A stretch of DNA of 64,000 bases from Geomonas anaerohicana (GTDB lineage Bacteria; Desulfobacterota; Desulfuromonadia; Geobacterales; Geobacteraceae), in contig NZ_JAEMHL010000003.1 of the NCBI RefSeq assembly GCF_016458305.1, forward strand, positions 372,001-436,000, in the 5' to 3' direction. Below are positions 43,910-52,637 of the stretch, piece by piece (within the stretch, counting starts at the first letter, position 1; each line of letters starts with the position of its first letter). The translations under genes and the position numbers were made by a program. A model generated the notes under the pieces. It saw only the letters and a program-made list of their open reading frames with translations. It did not search any database and was not told the origin of the DNA.

Positions 43910-45085
43910 ATGCGCCGGATCCTGACCTCCGCGGCTGTTGCTGCCTGCGCCTTGCTGCTGATGTGGTTTTTGTGGTCCGCCACGCGCCCTCCCGGTAGCG
44001 AGCGCCGGGAAACGTTCTCCGTTGCCCAGACCCTGGGCGGGGCCGCCGCACCGGGGTTTCAGCGCGCCGACAAGCCGCGCCGGTTCTCCTTCCCCGCCGA
44101 CCACGGACCGCATGCGGGCTTTCGCAACGAGTGGTGGTATTTCACCGGCAACCTGCAGGCGGCAGACGGGCGACGTTTCGGCTATCAGCTCACCTTCTTC
44201 AAGACCGCCCTGACTCCCGGTGCCGTGACCAGGGCATCGGCCTGGGGGACCAACGAGGTCTACATGGCGCATTTCGCCGTGACCGACGTGTCGGGAAAGA
44301 GGTATCGCTTCGCCGAACGTTTCAGCCGAGCCGCGTTGGGCCTTGCCGGTGCCGGGGGAGATCCTCTCGCAGTGCGCCTGGAGGACTGGACCGCGCAACA
44401 GACCTCGCCCCGCCCCTGGGGTGTCCACCTGACCGCCGCCGAGCCCGATGTTGCCATCGACTTCGACTTGGTCAGCGTCAAGCCCGAGGTACTGAACGGG
44501 GCAGGGGGCCTCAGCCGCAAAGGCCCGACGCCCGGCAACGCCTCGTACTATTACTCCATTCCGCGTCTGGCAACGTCCGGGATATTGCGCCTCGGCAAGG
44601 AGCGGTTCTCCGTGAGCGGGCTTTCCTGGCTGGACCGCGAATGGAGCACCAGCGCCCTCGAACCGGACCAGGTCGGCTGGGACTGGTTCGCCTTGCACCT
44701 CGATGACGGCAGGGACCTGATGTTCTACCAGTTGCGCAGGCGTGACGGCAGCAGCGATCCCTTCTCTGGTGGGACCCTGGTCGCTCGCGACGGGCGCAGC
44801 AGAAATCTAAGGCGTGACGAGGTGCAGTTGGAGGTGGTCAGTCGGTGGGAGAGTCCCGCCGGCGGTGCCCGCTACCCCTCGGTGTGGCGGCTGCGGGTTC
44901 CGACACAGGGGCTTGCCCTGGAGGTGGTGCCCAGGCTAGCCGATCAGGAGCTGCTTACCGGTTTCCGGTATTGGGAGGGGGCAGTCGCGGTGCGCGGTTT
45001 GGATGGGAGCCCCGGCGGTTCCGGGTACTTGGAGATGACCGGGTACCAGGGTGCTGCTGCGGAAAACAAGGAACCGCCGCACTGA
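43910..45085 (+). CDS. AttH/CrtC-family lipocalin-like protein
   Basis: A 391-residue exported protein of the AttH/hydroxyneurosporene-synthase-like family. N-terminal signal anchor about 4-22. Conserved FSFPADHGPHAGFRNEWWYFTGNL near 62-84 and GYQLTFFKTAL are the family hallmarks, with LDREWSTSAL and DLMFYQLRRRDG in the second lipocalin-like half. It follows the permease by one base. In carotenoid pathways relatives hydrate double bonds, but most members sit beside FtsX-type exporters, as here, and their role is unknown. Confidence 0.88.
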   Translation: MRRILTSAAVAACALLLMWFLWSATRPPGSERRETFSVAQTLGGAAAPGFQRADKPRRFSFPADHGPHAGFRNEWWYFTGNLQAADGRRFGYQLTFFKTALTPGAVTRASAWGTNEVYMAHFAVTDVSGKRYRFAERFSRAALGLAGAGGDPLAVRLEDWTAQQTSPRPWGVHLTAAEPDVAIDFDLVSVKPEVLNGAGGLSRKGPTPGNASYYYSIPRLATSGILRLGKERFSVSGLSWLDREWSTSALEPDQVGWDWFALHLDDGRDLMFYQLRRRDGSSDPFSGGTLVARDGRSRNLRRDEVQLEVVSRWESPAGGARYPSVWRLRVPTQGLALEVVPRLADQELLTGFRYWEGAVAVRGLDGSPGGSGYLEMTGYQGAAAENKEPPH

Positions 45086-45103
45086 GGCAGCGTGGCAAGC
45101 AGA

Positions 45104-45132
45104 GGGGATTGGCTCCGCAGGTGCCTGTCCCC
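45104..45132 (-). repeat. 29-bp hairpin repeat, single copy
   Basis: GGGGATTGGCTCCGC followed by AGGTGCCTGTCCCC; 18 bp after the AttH-like gene. Confidence 0.9.
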
Positions 45133-45139
45133 CAAAAAG

Positions 45140-45171
45140 AAAAGCACCCGGCGCTGATGCCTGGTGCTTTT
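45140..45171 (+). terminator. Intrinsic terminator of the Att-like operon
   Basis: AAAAGCACC-C-GGC pairs with GCC-T-GGTGCTTTT, one mismatch, T tail. Confidence 0.8.
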
Positions 45172-45206
45172 CACGTTGAGTAGCAGATTGTGTTTAGTGC
45201 TGAAAC

Positions 45207-45238
45207 AAAAAAGGACTTAGGAAAGCCCTAAGTCCTTT
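45207..45238 (-). terminator. Intrinsic terminator of tRNA-Ala
   Basis: Minus strand: AAAGGACTTAGG and CCTAAGTCCTTTTTT form a long perfect stem with T tail, 8 bases after the tRNA end. Confidence 0.9.
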
Positions 45239-45246
45239 GTAATTGA

Positions 45247-45322
<76 letters not shown>

Positions 45323-45694
45323 ATCGAAGGAGCCCTGTTTATAGCAAACGGTGCTTTGACTGTCAATACCTAATTCTTACGTGAATGCAAAAAACTTTTT
45401 CACGTACAGCCGCACTAGCTGCGGATCTATGCACCAGCGGCCGCCCAATATATCTTCTTCTCGTGCAGCTGATCTAAACCATGTGTTTATCATAGATGAG
45501 CCGGCTGTGCTCTTGCCTTGTATCGGGGTGGAGACGCTGCGAATGAAAAAATTCGTTTGCTCCTATAAAGCAAGGGCGGTTTTAAACCGATATGTCTGAG
45601 AAGACCTCAACCGGACAGCGGTACTCATGGCCCTGCTCTCCGACCCTGACGCTGCTTCAGCCCGGCATCAGAACGCCTAGGAGAATGTCTTCTG
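45323..45694. other. Intergenic region between tRNA-Ala and the heme-PAS gene
   Basis: Region of 372 bp. It carries the tRNA promoter at its left end. I see no clear promoter for the downstream gene and no convincing small gene; a 72-codon frame at 45381 has no ribosome site. Confidence 0.5.
45338..45366 (-). promoter_or_regulatory. Sigma-70 promoter of tRNA-Ala
   Basis: Minus strand: TTGACA, 17-base spacer, TATAAA; near-perfect consensus. Confidence 0.9.
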
Positions 45695-48589
45695 GTGAAA
45701 GCCGATCAACAAAACTCCTTTCCGCATCACGGACCCGTCAAAACAATCACTTCTAGAGCTATATTCGCAGCACTAGTCTGGACCCTGCTTATAGCCGTCG
45801 CCGTGTGGTGGAACGTCCGCGTTGCCTACCAACAGGCGTTGGCTCTTGCAGAGACCCAGGCCGAGATAGCGCTCGGCAAGGACCTCGCTTTCAGGAAATG
45901 GGCCTCCAAACGAGGCGGTATCTATATGGAACAGGGGCCCCTGGTTTCACCAAGCCCGTTTCTGAACCATGTGCCGGACCGGGACCTGGAGACCACCCGG
46001 GGCGTGCACTTGACCCTGAAAAACCCGGCCATGATCATGAATGAGATCACCCGGGAAGCGCCGCGGTTCTTCGGAGTCGATACCAGGATCACCTCCAGGT
46101 TGTACATCAACCCGGTTGATGCCCCTGATGAGTGGGAGCGGACCGCGCTGTTCATAGTCGAGGGGACGCGCGAGGATTATCACGCTGCTACCATCATAAA
46201 CGGGAAGCCTTACCTGCGCATGATGCAGCCCATGATCATGGAGGAGTCCTGCCTCAAATGCCATGCCTGGACCGGGATAAAGGTCGGGGAGTTGCGCGGC
46301 GGGACCGACGTCTCGATACCGCTGGCGCCTTTTTACGCCGCTGCCGGGAAGCAGGCTCGTGGTGTGGCCGCCAGTCACGGCGCGATCTGGCTTTTGGGGC
46401 TCGTCGCCATCGGTTTCATCACGCGCCGCACCATGACCGTCGAACTGGAGCGCTCCCGCCATGAAGCCCAGTTGCGTGAAAAAAATCTGGAGCTACAGGA
46501 CTCCAGGCAATACCTGCTGACCATCATCGAGTTCCTCCCCGATGCCACCCTGATCATCGACAACCATGGCAAGGTTGTAGGATGGAACCGGGAACTGGCT
46601 AGGTTGACCGGCGTGTCTGCCGAAGAGATGATCGGCCGTGGCGATCTGGAATATGCCCTTCCTTTCTACGGCCAGCGGCGCCCGCTCTTGATTGATCTCG
46701 CTTTGGATCCTGGCTGCGAAAGCGACGGGCGCTACGAAGGGTTTTCCCGCATCGGAGACATTGTCCATGGCGAATGCTACGCCCCAGGTCTCGGTGAGAC
46801 CCCCGCTTACCTTACCTCCGCCGCTTCCGTACTGCGCAATTCGAAGGGGGATGTCATTGGCGCCATTGAGTGCATCAGGGATACCACCGAGCAGATGAAG
46901 GCGCAGCAGCGAATCAAGCTGCTGGCGAAGATCTTCAACGAGAGCGGCGAGGCCATCGTCATCACCGACAGCGAAAACAGGATCATGGAGACCAACAAGG
47001 CCTTTGCCCAGTTCACCGGTTATTCCCGCGAGGAGGCGGTAGGCAAGAACCCGCGGGTGCTCAAGTCGGGTATTGAAGACAAGAAGTTCTACGAGAACAT
47101 GTGGCGCTCCATCCTGGAGAGTAACTACTGGCAGGGTGAAATCTGGGACAAGCGCAAGGACGGTTCTCTCTATCCCAAGTGGCTCACCATCACGGCCATC
47201 CGCGGCGAGGACAACGTCATCACCAACTACTTTGCCACCTTCTCGGACATCACCCAGCGCAAAGAGGCGGAAAAGCGCATCGAGCAACTGGCGCACACCG
47301 ATACCCTCACGTCGCTCCCCAACCGGCACACGCTGGTCGAGCGGTTGACCCAGGCGCTGGAGCAGGCTAAGCGTGGCGGTCATCTGCTTGCTGTCCTTTT
47401 CGTCGACCTGGACCGTTTCAAGATGATCAACGACACGCTTGGGCATCACGTCGGGGACCTGCTGCTCATGGAAGTCGCCTCCCGGCTCAAGAGTTCGTTG
47501 CGGGCCGAGGACGTCGTGGCTCGCTTCGGGGGCGACGAGTTCGTCGTGGTACAGCCAAGGATCCGGTCGCAGGTCGAACCCGCACATCTGGCCGAGAAGA
47601 TCCTGAAGACGGTGGCAGCTCCCTACTTCCTGGACAACAACACCGTCTATACCAGTCCCAGTATAGGTATCAGCGTATTCCCCAATGACGGGACTACGGT
47701 CGCGGAGCTCTTCAAGAACGCGGACGTGGCCATGTACCACGCCAAGGCAGCGGGGCGCAATACCTACCAGATGTTCACCAAGGAGATGCACACCGCCGCC
47801 CGGCAGCGGCTCGCCATTGAGAACAGCCTGCGCAGCGCGGTCACCAACGACGAATTCGTGCTCCATTACCAGCCCCAGCTGGACCCGGCAACTGGCAAGC
47901 TGCTGGGATTCGAGGCCCTGGTCCGCTGGCAGAGCCCGGACAACGGACTGGTCTATCCGGACCGTTTCATTCCCGTCGCCGAAGAGACCGGCATGATCCT
48001 GGAAATAGGCCGGCGCGTGTTTGAGATGGCATGCCAGCAGGCCGCACGGTGGCGCGATGCAGGCTACCCGTCGGTTCGGATCGCCGTCAACCTCTCTGCG
48101 CGACAGCTGCGGCAGCCCGATCTGCCCGAAATGCTGTCCGGGATCATGAAGGAGTGCGGCGCCGACCCGGAAATGATCGAGCTGGAGGTGACCGAAAGCA
48201 TGACCATGGAGCGCCCGGTGGAGAGCATCAGGATTCTCGGGGCCTTGAAAGCCATGGGAATCGGTCTCGCCATCGACGATTTCGGCACGGGGTACTCCTC
48301 GCTGAGCTATCTGAAGCTCTTCCCGGTGGACAAGCTGAAAATCGACCGCTCCTTCGTAAAGGACATCGAAGTTGATCCCGACGATGCTGCTATTGCGTCC
48401 GCGACCATCGCCATGGCGCACACATTGGGCAAGAAAGTCGTGGCGGAAGGTGTGGAGAGCCAGGCCCAGCTCGACTTCCTGGTTCAGCACGGCTGTGACA
48501 TCATCCAAGGCTATTTCTACAGTAAGCCCCTGGCTGTGGAAGAAGCCGAACAGTATCTGGCGCGGCACGCGCAGAGTGGGACAGTCTGA
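45695..48589 (+). CDS. Heme-sensor PAS-PAS-GGDEF-EAL c-di-GMP enzyme
   Basis: A 964-residue membrane protein. TM1 about 21-43; a periplasmic DUF3365-type sensor (about 44-225) with one c-type heme motif C186-L-K-C189-H190; TM2 about 229-247; two PAS domains (about 270-400 and 410-530); GGDEF with an intact G612-G-D-E-F616; EAL with intact E740-A-L742 and DDFGTGYSSL. Both c-di-GMP synthesis and breakdown motifs are conserved, so activity could go either way. Heme attachment would need export of the loop and cytochrome c maturation. The start is GTG with AGGAG eleven bases upstream, so somewhat uncertain. Confidence 0.93.
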   Translation: MKADQQNSFPHHGPVKTITSRAIFAALVWTLLIAVAVWWNVRVAYQQALALAETQAEIALGKDLAFRKWASKRGGIYMEQGPLVSPSPFLNHVPDRDLETTRGVHLTLKNPAMIMNEITREAPRFFGVDTRITSRLYINPVDAPDEWERTALFIVEGTREDYHAATIINGKPYLRMMQPMIMEESCLKCHAWTGIKVGELRGGTDVSIPLAPFYAAAGKQARGVAASHGAIWLLGLVAIGFITRRTMTVELERSRHEAQLREKNLELQDSRQYLLTIIEFLPDATLIIDNHGKVVGWNRELARLTGVSAEEMIGRGDLEYALPFYGQRRPLLIDLALDPGCESDGRYEGFSRIGDIVHGECYAPGLGETPAYLTSAASVLRNSKGDVIGAIECIRDTTEQMKAQQRIKLLAKIFNESGEAIVITDSENRIMETNKAFAQFTGYSREEAVGKNPRVLKSGIEDKKFYENMWRSILESNYWQGEIWDKRKDGSLYPKWLTITAIRGEDNVITNYFATFSDITQRKEAEKRIEQLAHTDTLTSLPNRHTLVERLTQALEQAKRGGHLLAVLFVDLDRFKMINDTLGHHVGDLLLMEVASRLKSSLRAEDVVARFGGDEFVVVQPRIRSQVEPAHLAEKILKTVAAPYFLDNNTVYTSPSIGISVFPNDGTTVAELFKNADVAMYHAKAAGRNTYQMFTKEMHTAARQRLAIENSLRSAVTNDEFVLHYQPQLDPATGKLLGFEALVRWQSPDNGLVYPDRFIPVAEETGMILEIGRRVFEMACQQAARWRDAGYPSVRIAVNLSARQLRQPDLPEMLSGIMKECGADPEMIELEVTESMTMERPVESIRILGALKAMGIGLAIDDFGTGYSSLSYLKLFPVDKLKIDRSFVKDIEVDPDDAAIASATIAMAHTLGKKVVAEGVESQAQLDFLVQHGCDIIQGYFYSKPLAVEEAEQYLARHAQSGTV

Positions 48590-48619
48590 CCAGAAAGAAA
48601 ACAGGTTAGGGAAAGTTAC

Positions 48620-48648
48620 TTGACCAGCATTCGTTTTGTTGGTATAAG
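48620..48648 (+). promoter_or_regulatory. Sigma-70 promoter of tRNA-Leu
   Basis: TTGACC, 17-base spacer, TATAAG; ends about 45 bases before the tRNA. Confidence 0.85.
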
Positions 48649-48693
48649 ATGTGTCTCTTTTGCGGCGGGATCTTGATTCCGTTTTTAAAAGAT

Positions 48694-48778
48694 GCCGGAG
48701 TGGTGAAATTGGTAGACGCACTGGACTCAAAATCCAGCGCCGCAAGGCGTGCCGGTTCGACCCCGGCCTCCGGTACCA
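48694..48778 (+). tRNA. tRNA-Leu (anticodon CAA)
   Basis: 85 nt including CCA. Acceptor GCCGGAG with CTCCGGT (first pair G-U), anticodon stem CTGGA/TCCAG around CTCAAAA (anticodon CAA), long variable arm CGCCGCAAGGCG, and T arm GGTTCGACCCC. Class II tRNA. Confidence 0.96.
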
Positions 48779-48789
48779 TATCTACAATC

Positions 48790-48828
48790 AAAAGGCTTAG
48801 CTCTCACGGGCTAGGCCTTTTGTTTTTT
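48790..48828 (+). terminator. Intrinsic terminator of tRNA-Leu
   Basis: AAAAGGCTTAGC pairs imperfectly with GCTAGGCCTTTT, followed by a TTTTTT run. Confidence 0.8.
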
Positions 48829-48894
48829 GGCATTGATCGGGCCTAACCTTGCGTGTTAGTTTGAGCTTGTTGACGCAACATCCTGGGAGGAGTC

Positions 48895-49611
48895 ATGACA
48901 TTATCGGAGGTGAGTACCTGCCCTAAGTGTTCAGCGCCGGTCCCGCCAAGTTGTGACACCTGTCCCAAGTGCGGGGTTATCTTCGCCAAGGTGCGGCAAC
49001 GTCCTGACCAAACGCCTGCGGAGCAGGTGCTCGGCATCTCTTCGACTGTGCATGTTGCTGGCAAGCCCGCAGCCTTGGGCATTGTAGCGGCGCGATTGGT
49101 ATTCCTCGCTCTCCTCGCTTTCTATAGTTTTCGTATCCTGAGCAATTCCATTGCCTCCAATTACGTCGGCGAAACGTTTCTTCACCTGGTCAATCTCCCC
49201 TTTCACGAGGCAGGACACATCCTGTTTTCCCCTCTGGGCCGATTCCTCCTGGTCGCCGGGGGGACCATCATGCAACTACTCGTCCCGACGGTGGTGGCAA
49301 TATCCTTCTATCTGCGCCGGGACCGCTACGCTGCGGCGGTCGGTATCTGGTGGGTAGGGGAGAGCATGGCGGACGTGGCGCCCTACGCGGATGACGCCCG
49401 CGCAGGGGAGCTACCGCTCCTGGGCGGAGTGACGGGGAGCGAGGTGGAGGATTACCACGACTGGGAGGTGATGCTAGGGAAGCTTGGACTGCTTTCCTTG
49501 GATCATTCCATCGGCAGCTTCTTCTTTGTAACCGGCGGTATCATCATGACATCAGCCATCGTCTGGGGAATCATGATATCATTCCGCCACACACAAGCGG
49601 TCTCCGACTAA
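48895..49611 (+). CDS. Zinc-ribbon membrane protein with HExxH motif
   Basis: A 238-residue protein. The N terminus is a zinc ribbon (C9-PK-C12 and C23-PK-C26, with an extra C20). About four hydrophobic helices follow (near 60-82, 116-138, 140-160 and 205-232). H104-E-A-G-H108 (PFHEAGHIL) fits the HExxH zinc motif of M50 site-2-protease-like enzymes and sits at the start of a membrane segment, as in M50. I see no typical LDG motif; a D-rich stretch (DVAPYADDARAGE) near 160-172 could supply a third ligand. Possible intramembrane protease; unproven. Confidence 0.7.
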   Translation: MTLSEVSTCPKCSAPVPPSCDTCPKCGVIFAKVRQRPDQTPAEQVLGISSTVHVAGKPAALGIVAARLVFLALLAFYSFRILSNSIASNYVGETFLHLVNLPFHEAGHILFSPLGRFLLVAGGTIMQLLVPTVVAISFYLRRDRYAAAVGIWWVGESMADVAPYADDARAGELPLLGGVTGSEVEDYHDWEVMLGKLGLLSLDHSIGSFFFVTGGIIMTSAIVWGIMISFRHTQAVSD

Positions 49612-49662
49612 GTTTGTCGGTACTCTCACAGACCCTTGAAGTGCACCTACAGGGAGAGTGAC

Positions 49663-50175
49663 ATGAAGAAACTATCGCTGTGGTTGACGCTTTTGTTGTC
49701 AGGCTGCGCGGCAATGCCGGAACGGGTGAAACCGGTTGATAACTTTGACGTGCAGAAGTACCTGGGAAAATGGTACGAAATCGCACGACTGGATCATTCC
49801 TTCGAACGAGGCTTGAGCCGCGTCAGCGCGGAGTACAGCTTGCGGGATGATGGTGGCATCAAGGTCATCAACCGAGGCTACCTGGCAAAAGAGAACCGGT
49901 GGAAGGAAGCCGTCGGCAAGGCATATTTTGCAGATGCCCCCGAAAAAGGTTTCCTGAAGGTCTCCTTCTTCGGACCCTTTTATGGCTCATATGTCATATT
50001 CGACCTTGACCATGACAACTACCAGTACTCTCTGGTCTGCGGTCCCAACACAGGTTACCTCTGGATTCTGTCACGAAGCCCGGTGATGGAAGCTTCAGTT
50101 AAAGACCGCCTCGTGGCAAAGGCTGCCTCACTGGGCTTCGACACCAGCAAACTTATCTACGTTACCCACGACTAA
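49663..50175 (+). CDS. blc: Lipocalin (Blc-type outer-membrane lipoprotein)
   Basis: A 170-residue lipoprotein. Signal peptide with lipobox LSGC (Cys near 16), then the lipocalin signature NFDVQKYLGKWYEIARLDHS (about 27-46) and VSAEYSLRDDGGIKVINRGY. Length and pattern match bacterial Blc, which binds fatty acids or lysophospholipids at the outer membrane. The start ATG follows AGGGAGAG. The next gene starts 5 bp after its stop. Confidence 0.95.
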   Translation: MKKLSLWLTLLLSGCAAMPERVKPVDNFDVQKYLGKWYEIARLDHSFERGLSRVSAEYSLRDDGGIKVINRGYLAKENRWKEAVGKAYFADAPEKGFLKVSFFGPFYGSYVIFDLDHDNYQYSLVCGPNTGYLWILSRSPVMEASVKDRLVAKAASLGFDTSKLIYVTHD

Positions 50176-50180
50176 ACAAA

Positions 50181-51455
50181 ATGATCGCAGGAGCCACATT
50201 GCCATCTGAAACAGGAACTCGTAGGGTAGTCATCGCCGCAGCCTGCACGCTCCTCATGTTGAACCTGGGGACGGTGTATGCGTGGAGCTTCTTTCAGAAA
50301 CCGCTGTGCCAAACCTATGGCTGGTCCAACAGCCAAGTAATCTGGACCTTCAGCCTCGCCATCTGCTTTCTCGGTCTTTCTGCCGCTGCCGGCGGTCTCA
50401 TCCTCCCCAAAAGCGGGCCGCGTCCGCTTGCTCTTGCCGGCGCTGTCTTCTTTGGTTCGGGTTACCTCCTTGCGGCCCTCGCACTCCGGATGCACTCGTT
50501 GCCGCTTCTTTACCTCGGCTACGGTGTCGTCGGCGGCATCGGCCTCGGGCTCGGATACGTAACTCCGGTCGCCACCGTGTCGCGCTGGTTTCCCGACCGC
50601 AAGGGACTGGCTACCGGGACGGTGGTGATGGGGTTCGGTTTCGGCGCGCTGCTCATGTCCAAGGTGATAGCTCCTTTTTTACTGCGCAGTGTCGGCGGAG
50701 ACATGGTGCTCGCCTTCACGGTCATGGGCGTAATCTTCCTCGCTCTCTCGCTCCTGTCCGCCGCCTTCATTTGCAACCCTCCCGCCTCGGTGCTTGCCAA
50801 CGCTACAGCCGGAACAGCCCCGGATGGTGACGTTGCGACTGCCGGAAATTGCATCGCGTCGAGGCCGTTCGTCTTGATGTGGTTGATCTTCTTCTGCAAT
50901 ATAACCGCCGGGATCGCACTCATCGGGTTCCAATCCCCATTGTTCCAGGATGTCTGTGCGAAGCACGACCCGGCACTCGGGGTGGAAACCCTCGCCGGTT
51001 ACGGCGGGACCCTCATCGCCGCAAGTTCGGTGTTCAATGGTATCGGGCGTTTCCTGTGGGGAGCTCTATCCGACCGTCTCGGGCGACTGCTGGCTTTCAG
51101 GCTGATCCTCGCTTCGCAGATTGCGGCCTTCGCCGTTTTGATGCAGACCTCACACCCGTGGCTGTTCGCGACTCTTGTCTGCTACATTCTTCTCTGTTAC
51201 GGCGGCGGGTTCGGGACCATGCCTTCGTTCGTCCTGGACATGTTCGGCGCACGGCTCATGCCGGCGGTCTATGGTGCCATCCTCACTGCCTGGTCGGCCG
51301 CCGGGATCGCCGGGCCCCAGCTTGTGGCTGCGATGAAAGACCGTTTTCCCGGTCAACCCGGGCTTGCCTCCTTCTACAGCTTTGCCGCCGCCATCTGTTT
51401 CCTTGGCACCGGGATGGTGCTTTCGTTCTTCGTTAAGGAGCGAAGCAAGGGGTAA
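50181..51455 (+). CDS. OFA-family MFS transporter (oxalate/formate antiporter type)
   Basis: A 424-residue inner-membrane protein with about 12 TM helices. The start LMLNLGTVYAWSFFQKPLCQ and YVTPVATVSRWFPDRKGLATG are strong marks of the OFA (oxalate:formate antiporter) branch; a second RLGR loop near 300 matches the repeated MFS A-motif. The substrate is probably a small monocarboxylate, but OFA members vary widely. The start ATG has CGCAGGAG-like DNA inside its first codons and no clear ribosome site before it; coupling to the lipocalin stop (5 bp before) is likely. Confidence 0.88.
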   Translation: MIAGATLPSETGTRRVVIAAACTLLMLNLGTVYAWSFFQKPLCQTYGWSNSQVIWTFSLAICFLGLSAAAGGLILPKSGPRPLALAGAVFFGSGYLLAALALRMHSLPLLYLGYGVVGGIGLGLGYVTPVATVSRWFPDRKGLATGTVVMGFGFGALLMSKVIAPFLLRSVGGDMVLAFTVMGVIFLALSLLSAAFICNPPASVLANATAGTAPDGDVATAGNCIASRPFVLMWLIFFCNITAGIALIGFQSPLFQDVCAKHDPALGVETLAGYGGTLIAASSVFNGIGRFLWGALSDRLGRLLAFRLILASQIAAFAVLMQTSHPWLFATLVCYILLCYGGGFGTMPSFVLDMFGARLMPAVYGAILTAWSAAGIAGPQLVAAMKDRFPGQPGLASFYSFAAAICFLGTGMVLSFFVKERSKG

Positions 51456-51510
51456 AGATATAAATAACCGTCACCGCTGTGTAGGCAGCACTTAAATGGA
51501 GAGCAGCACG

Positions 51511-51690
51511 ATGTTCGAGATGCAGTACAACGAGGAGATGGAAGCGGAGGTAAGGCGGTTGGAGGCTAAGAAGAGGGCGGGGGAAGCGGGGCACCCGGAA
51601 TGGGACAACGCCTGCGCATCTTGTGGATGCCAACTCGCCGGTACCGATGACAAGTTCTGCGAGCACTGCCGCCGAACCGCCCAGCCCTAA
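51511..51690 (+). CDS. Small zinc-ribbon protein
   Basis: A 59-residue protein with an acidic/basic helix (MEAEVRRLEAKKRAGE) and a C-terminal zinc ribbon CASCGCQLAG...CEHC. Four or five Cys could bind one zinc ion. An in-frame ATG 15 bases upstream lacks a ribosome site, whereas GGAG precedes the chosen start by nine bases. It directly precedes the tandem array; whether the two are connected is unknown. It is not a family I can name. Confidence 0.6.
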   Translation: MFEMQYNEEMEAEVRRLEAKKRAGEAGHPEWDNACASCGCQLAGTDDKFCEHCRRTAQP

Positions 51691-51734
51691 CCGGCATACC
51701 ACCTAACTCTATCCGTTATGACCTTAGGGCTGAG

Positions 51735-52496
51735 GGCATACCCCTCATCCATGGTCGGTATGCCACTCATGCATGGTCGGTATGCCACCCATCCATGGTC
51801 GGTATGCCACCCATCCATGGTCGGTATGCCACTCATGCATGGTCGGTATGCCACCCATCCATGGGTGGTATGCCCTCAAGGTCTGACGGCATACTACCCA
51901 ACCATGGTTGGTATGCCCTCAAGGCCTAACGGCATGCCACCCATCCATGATCGGCATGCCCTCAAGGTCTAATGATCAACCACTTTATTCTAGGTGGTTC
52001 ACCATCCTGGCCAAAAGGTCTACCACTTACTCCTAACTGGTTTACCATTTAAGCCAAAAGGTCTACCACTTACTCCTAACTGGTTTACCATTTAAGCCAA
52101 ATGGTCAACCACTTACTTCCAACTGGTTTACCATTCGAGCCAAATGGTCAACCACTTACTCCCAGCTGGTTTACCATTTAAGCCAAATGGTCAACCACTT
52201 ACTCCCAGCTGGTTTACCATTCAAGCCAACTGGTCTACCACTTACTCCCAACTGGTTTACCATTTAAGCCAAATGGTCAACCACTTACTCCCAACTGGTT
52301 TACCATTTAAGCCAAATGGTCAACCACTTATTCCCAACTGGTTTACCATTCAAGCCAAATGGTCAACCACTTATTCCCAACTGGTTTACCATTCAAGCCA
52401 AATGGTCTGCCACTTACTCTCAACTGGTTTACCCTCCAAACGAACGGTATACCACTTCACTTGAACCGGTACGCTGATCCAGCGAAATGGCATACC
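51735..52496. repeat. Tandem array of 36 phased dyad sites (22/21-bp steps)
   Basis: Short dyads of form GGYNNRCC recur from 51735 to 52496. I read GG positions 51735, 51757, 51779, 51801, 51823, 51845, 51867, 51888, 51910, 51931, 51953, 51974, 51996, 52017, 52039 and onward at alternating 21 and 22 bp to 52426, then 52446, 52468 and 52489. The left third has GGTATGCC cores with CCATGG in the spacer; the right two thirds have TGGTCAACCA and TGGTTTACCA in turn, a 43-bp compound unit repeated about ten times. The spacing stays in register across the change of sequence family. No gene, promoter or spacer diversity is seen. Confidence 0.9.
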
Positions 52497-52577
52497 ACCT
52501 AACAGCGCTCTGTTCTCATCGTTTCACAAGGCAAGGGTGTAGCGTAATTGACGGCATTAGCACTTATATGCAAAAAC

Positions 52578-52611
52578 AAAAAGGGCCCCCTCCCGGAGGG
52601 GGGCCCTTTTC
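52578..52611. terminator. Bidirectional terminator after the superoxide dismutase gene
   Basis: AAAAAGGGCCCCCTCC pairs with GGAGGGGGGCCCTTTT (one bulge). Downstream of the minus-strand sod gene and at the right edge of the array region. Confidence 0.85.
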
Positions 52612-52637
52612 CTTCAAACGTTCTGTCGTAGGCGCTA

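Noticed and set aside
45381-45599. A 72-residue protein before the heme-PAS gene
   Set aside because: No ribosome site, no recognisable composition, and the frame is not near a promoter.
52144-52464. A 106-residue repeat protein read through the 43-bp units
   Set aside because: No ribosome site; the frame is open only because most units lack stops in the needed phase. The DNA dyads explain the repetition better.
51735-52496. CRISPR array
   Set aside because: The stretches between repeats are themselves repeated and not unique, the period is 21-22 bp, and no cas gene is near.
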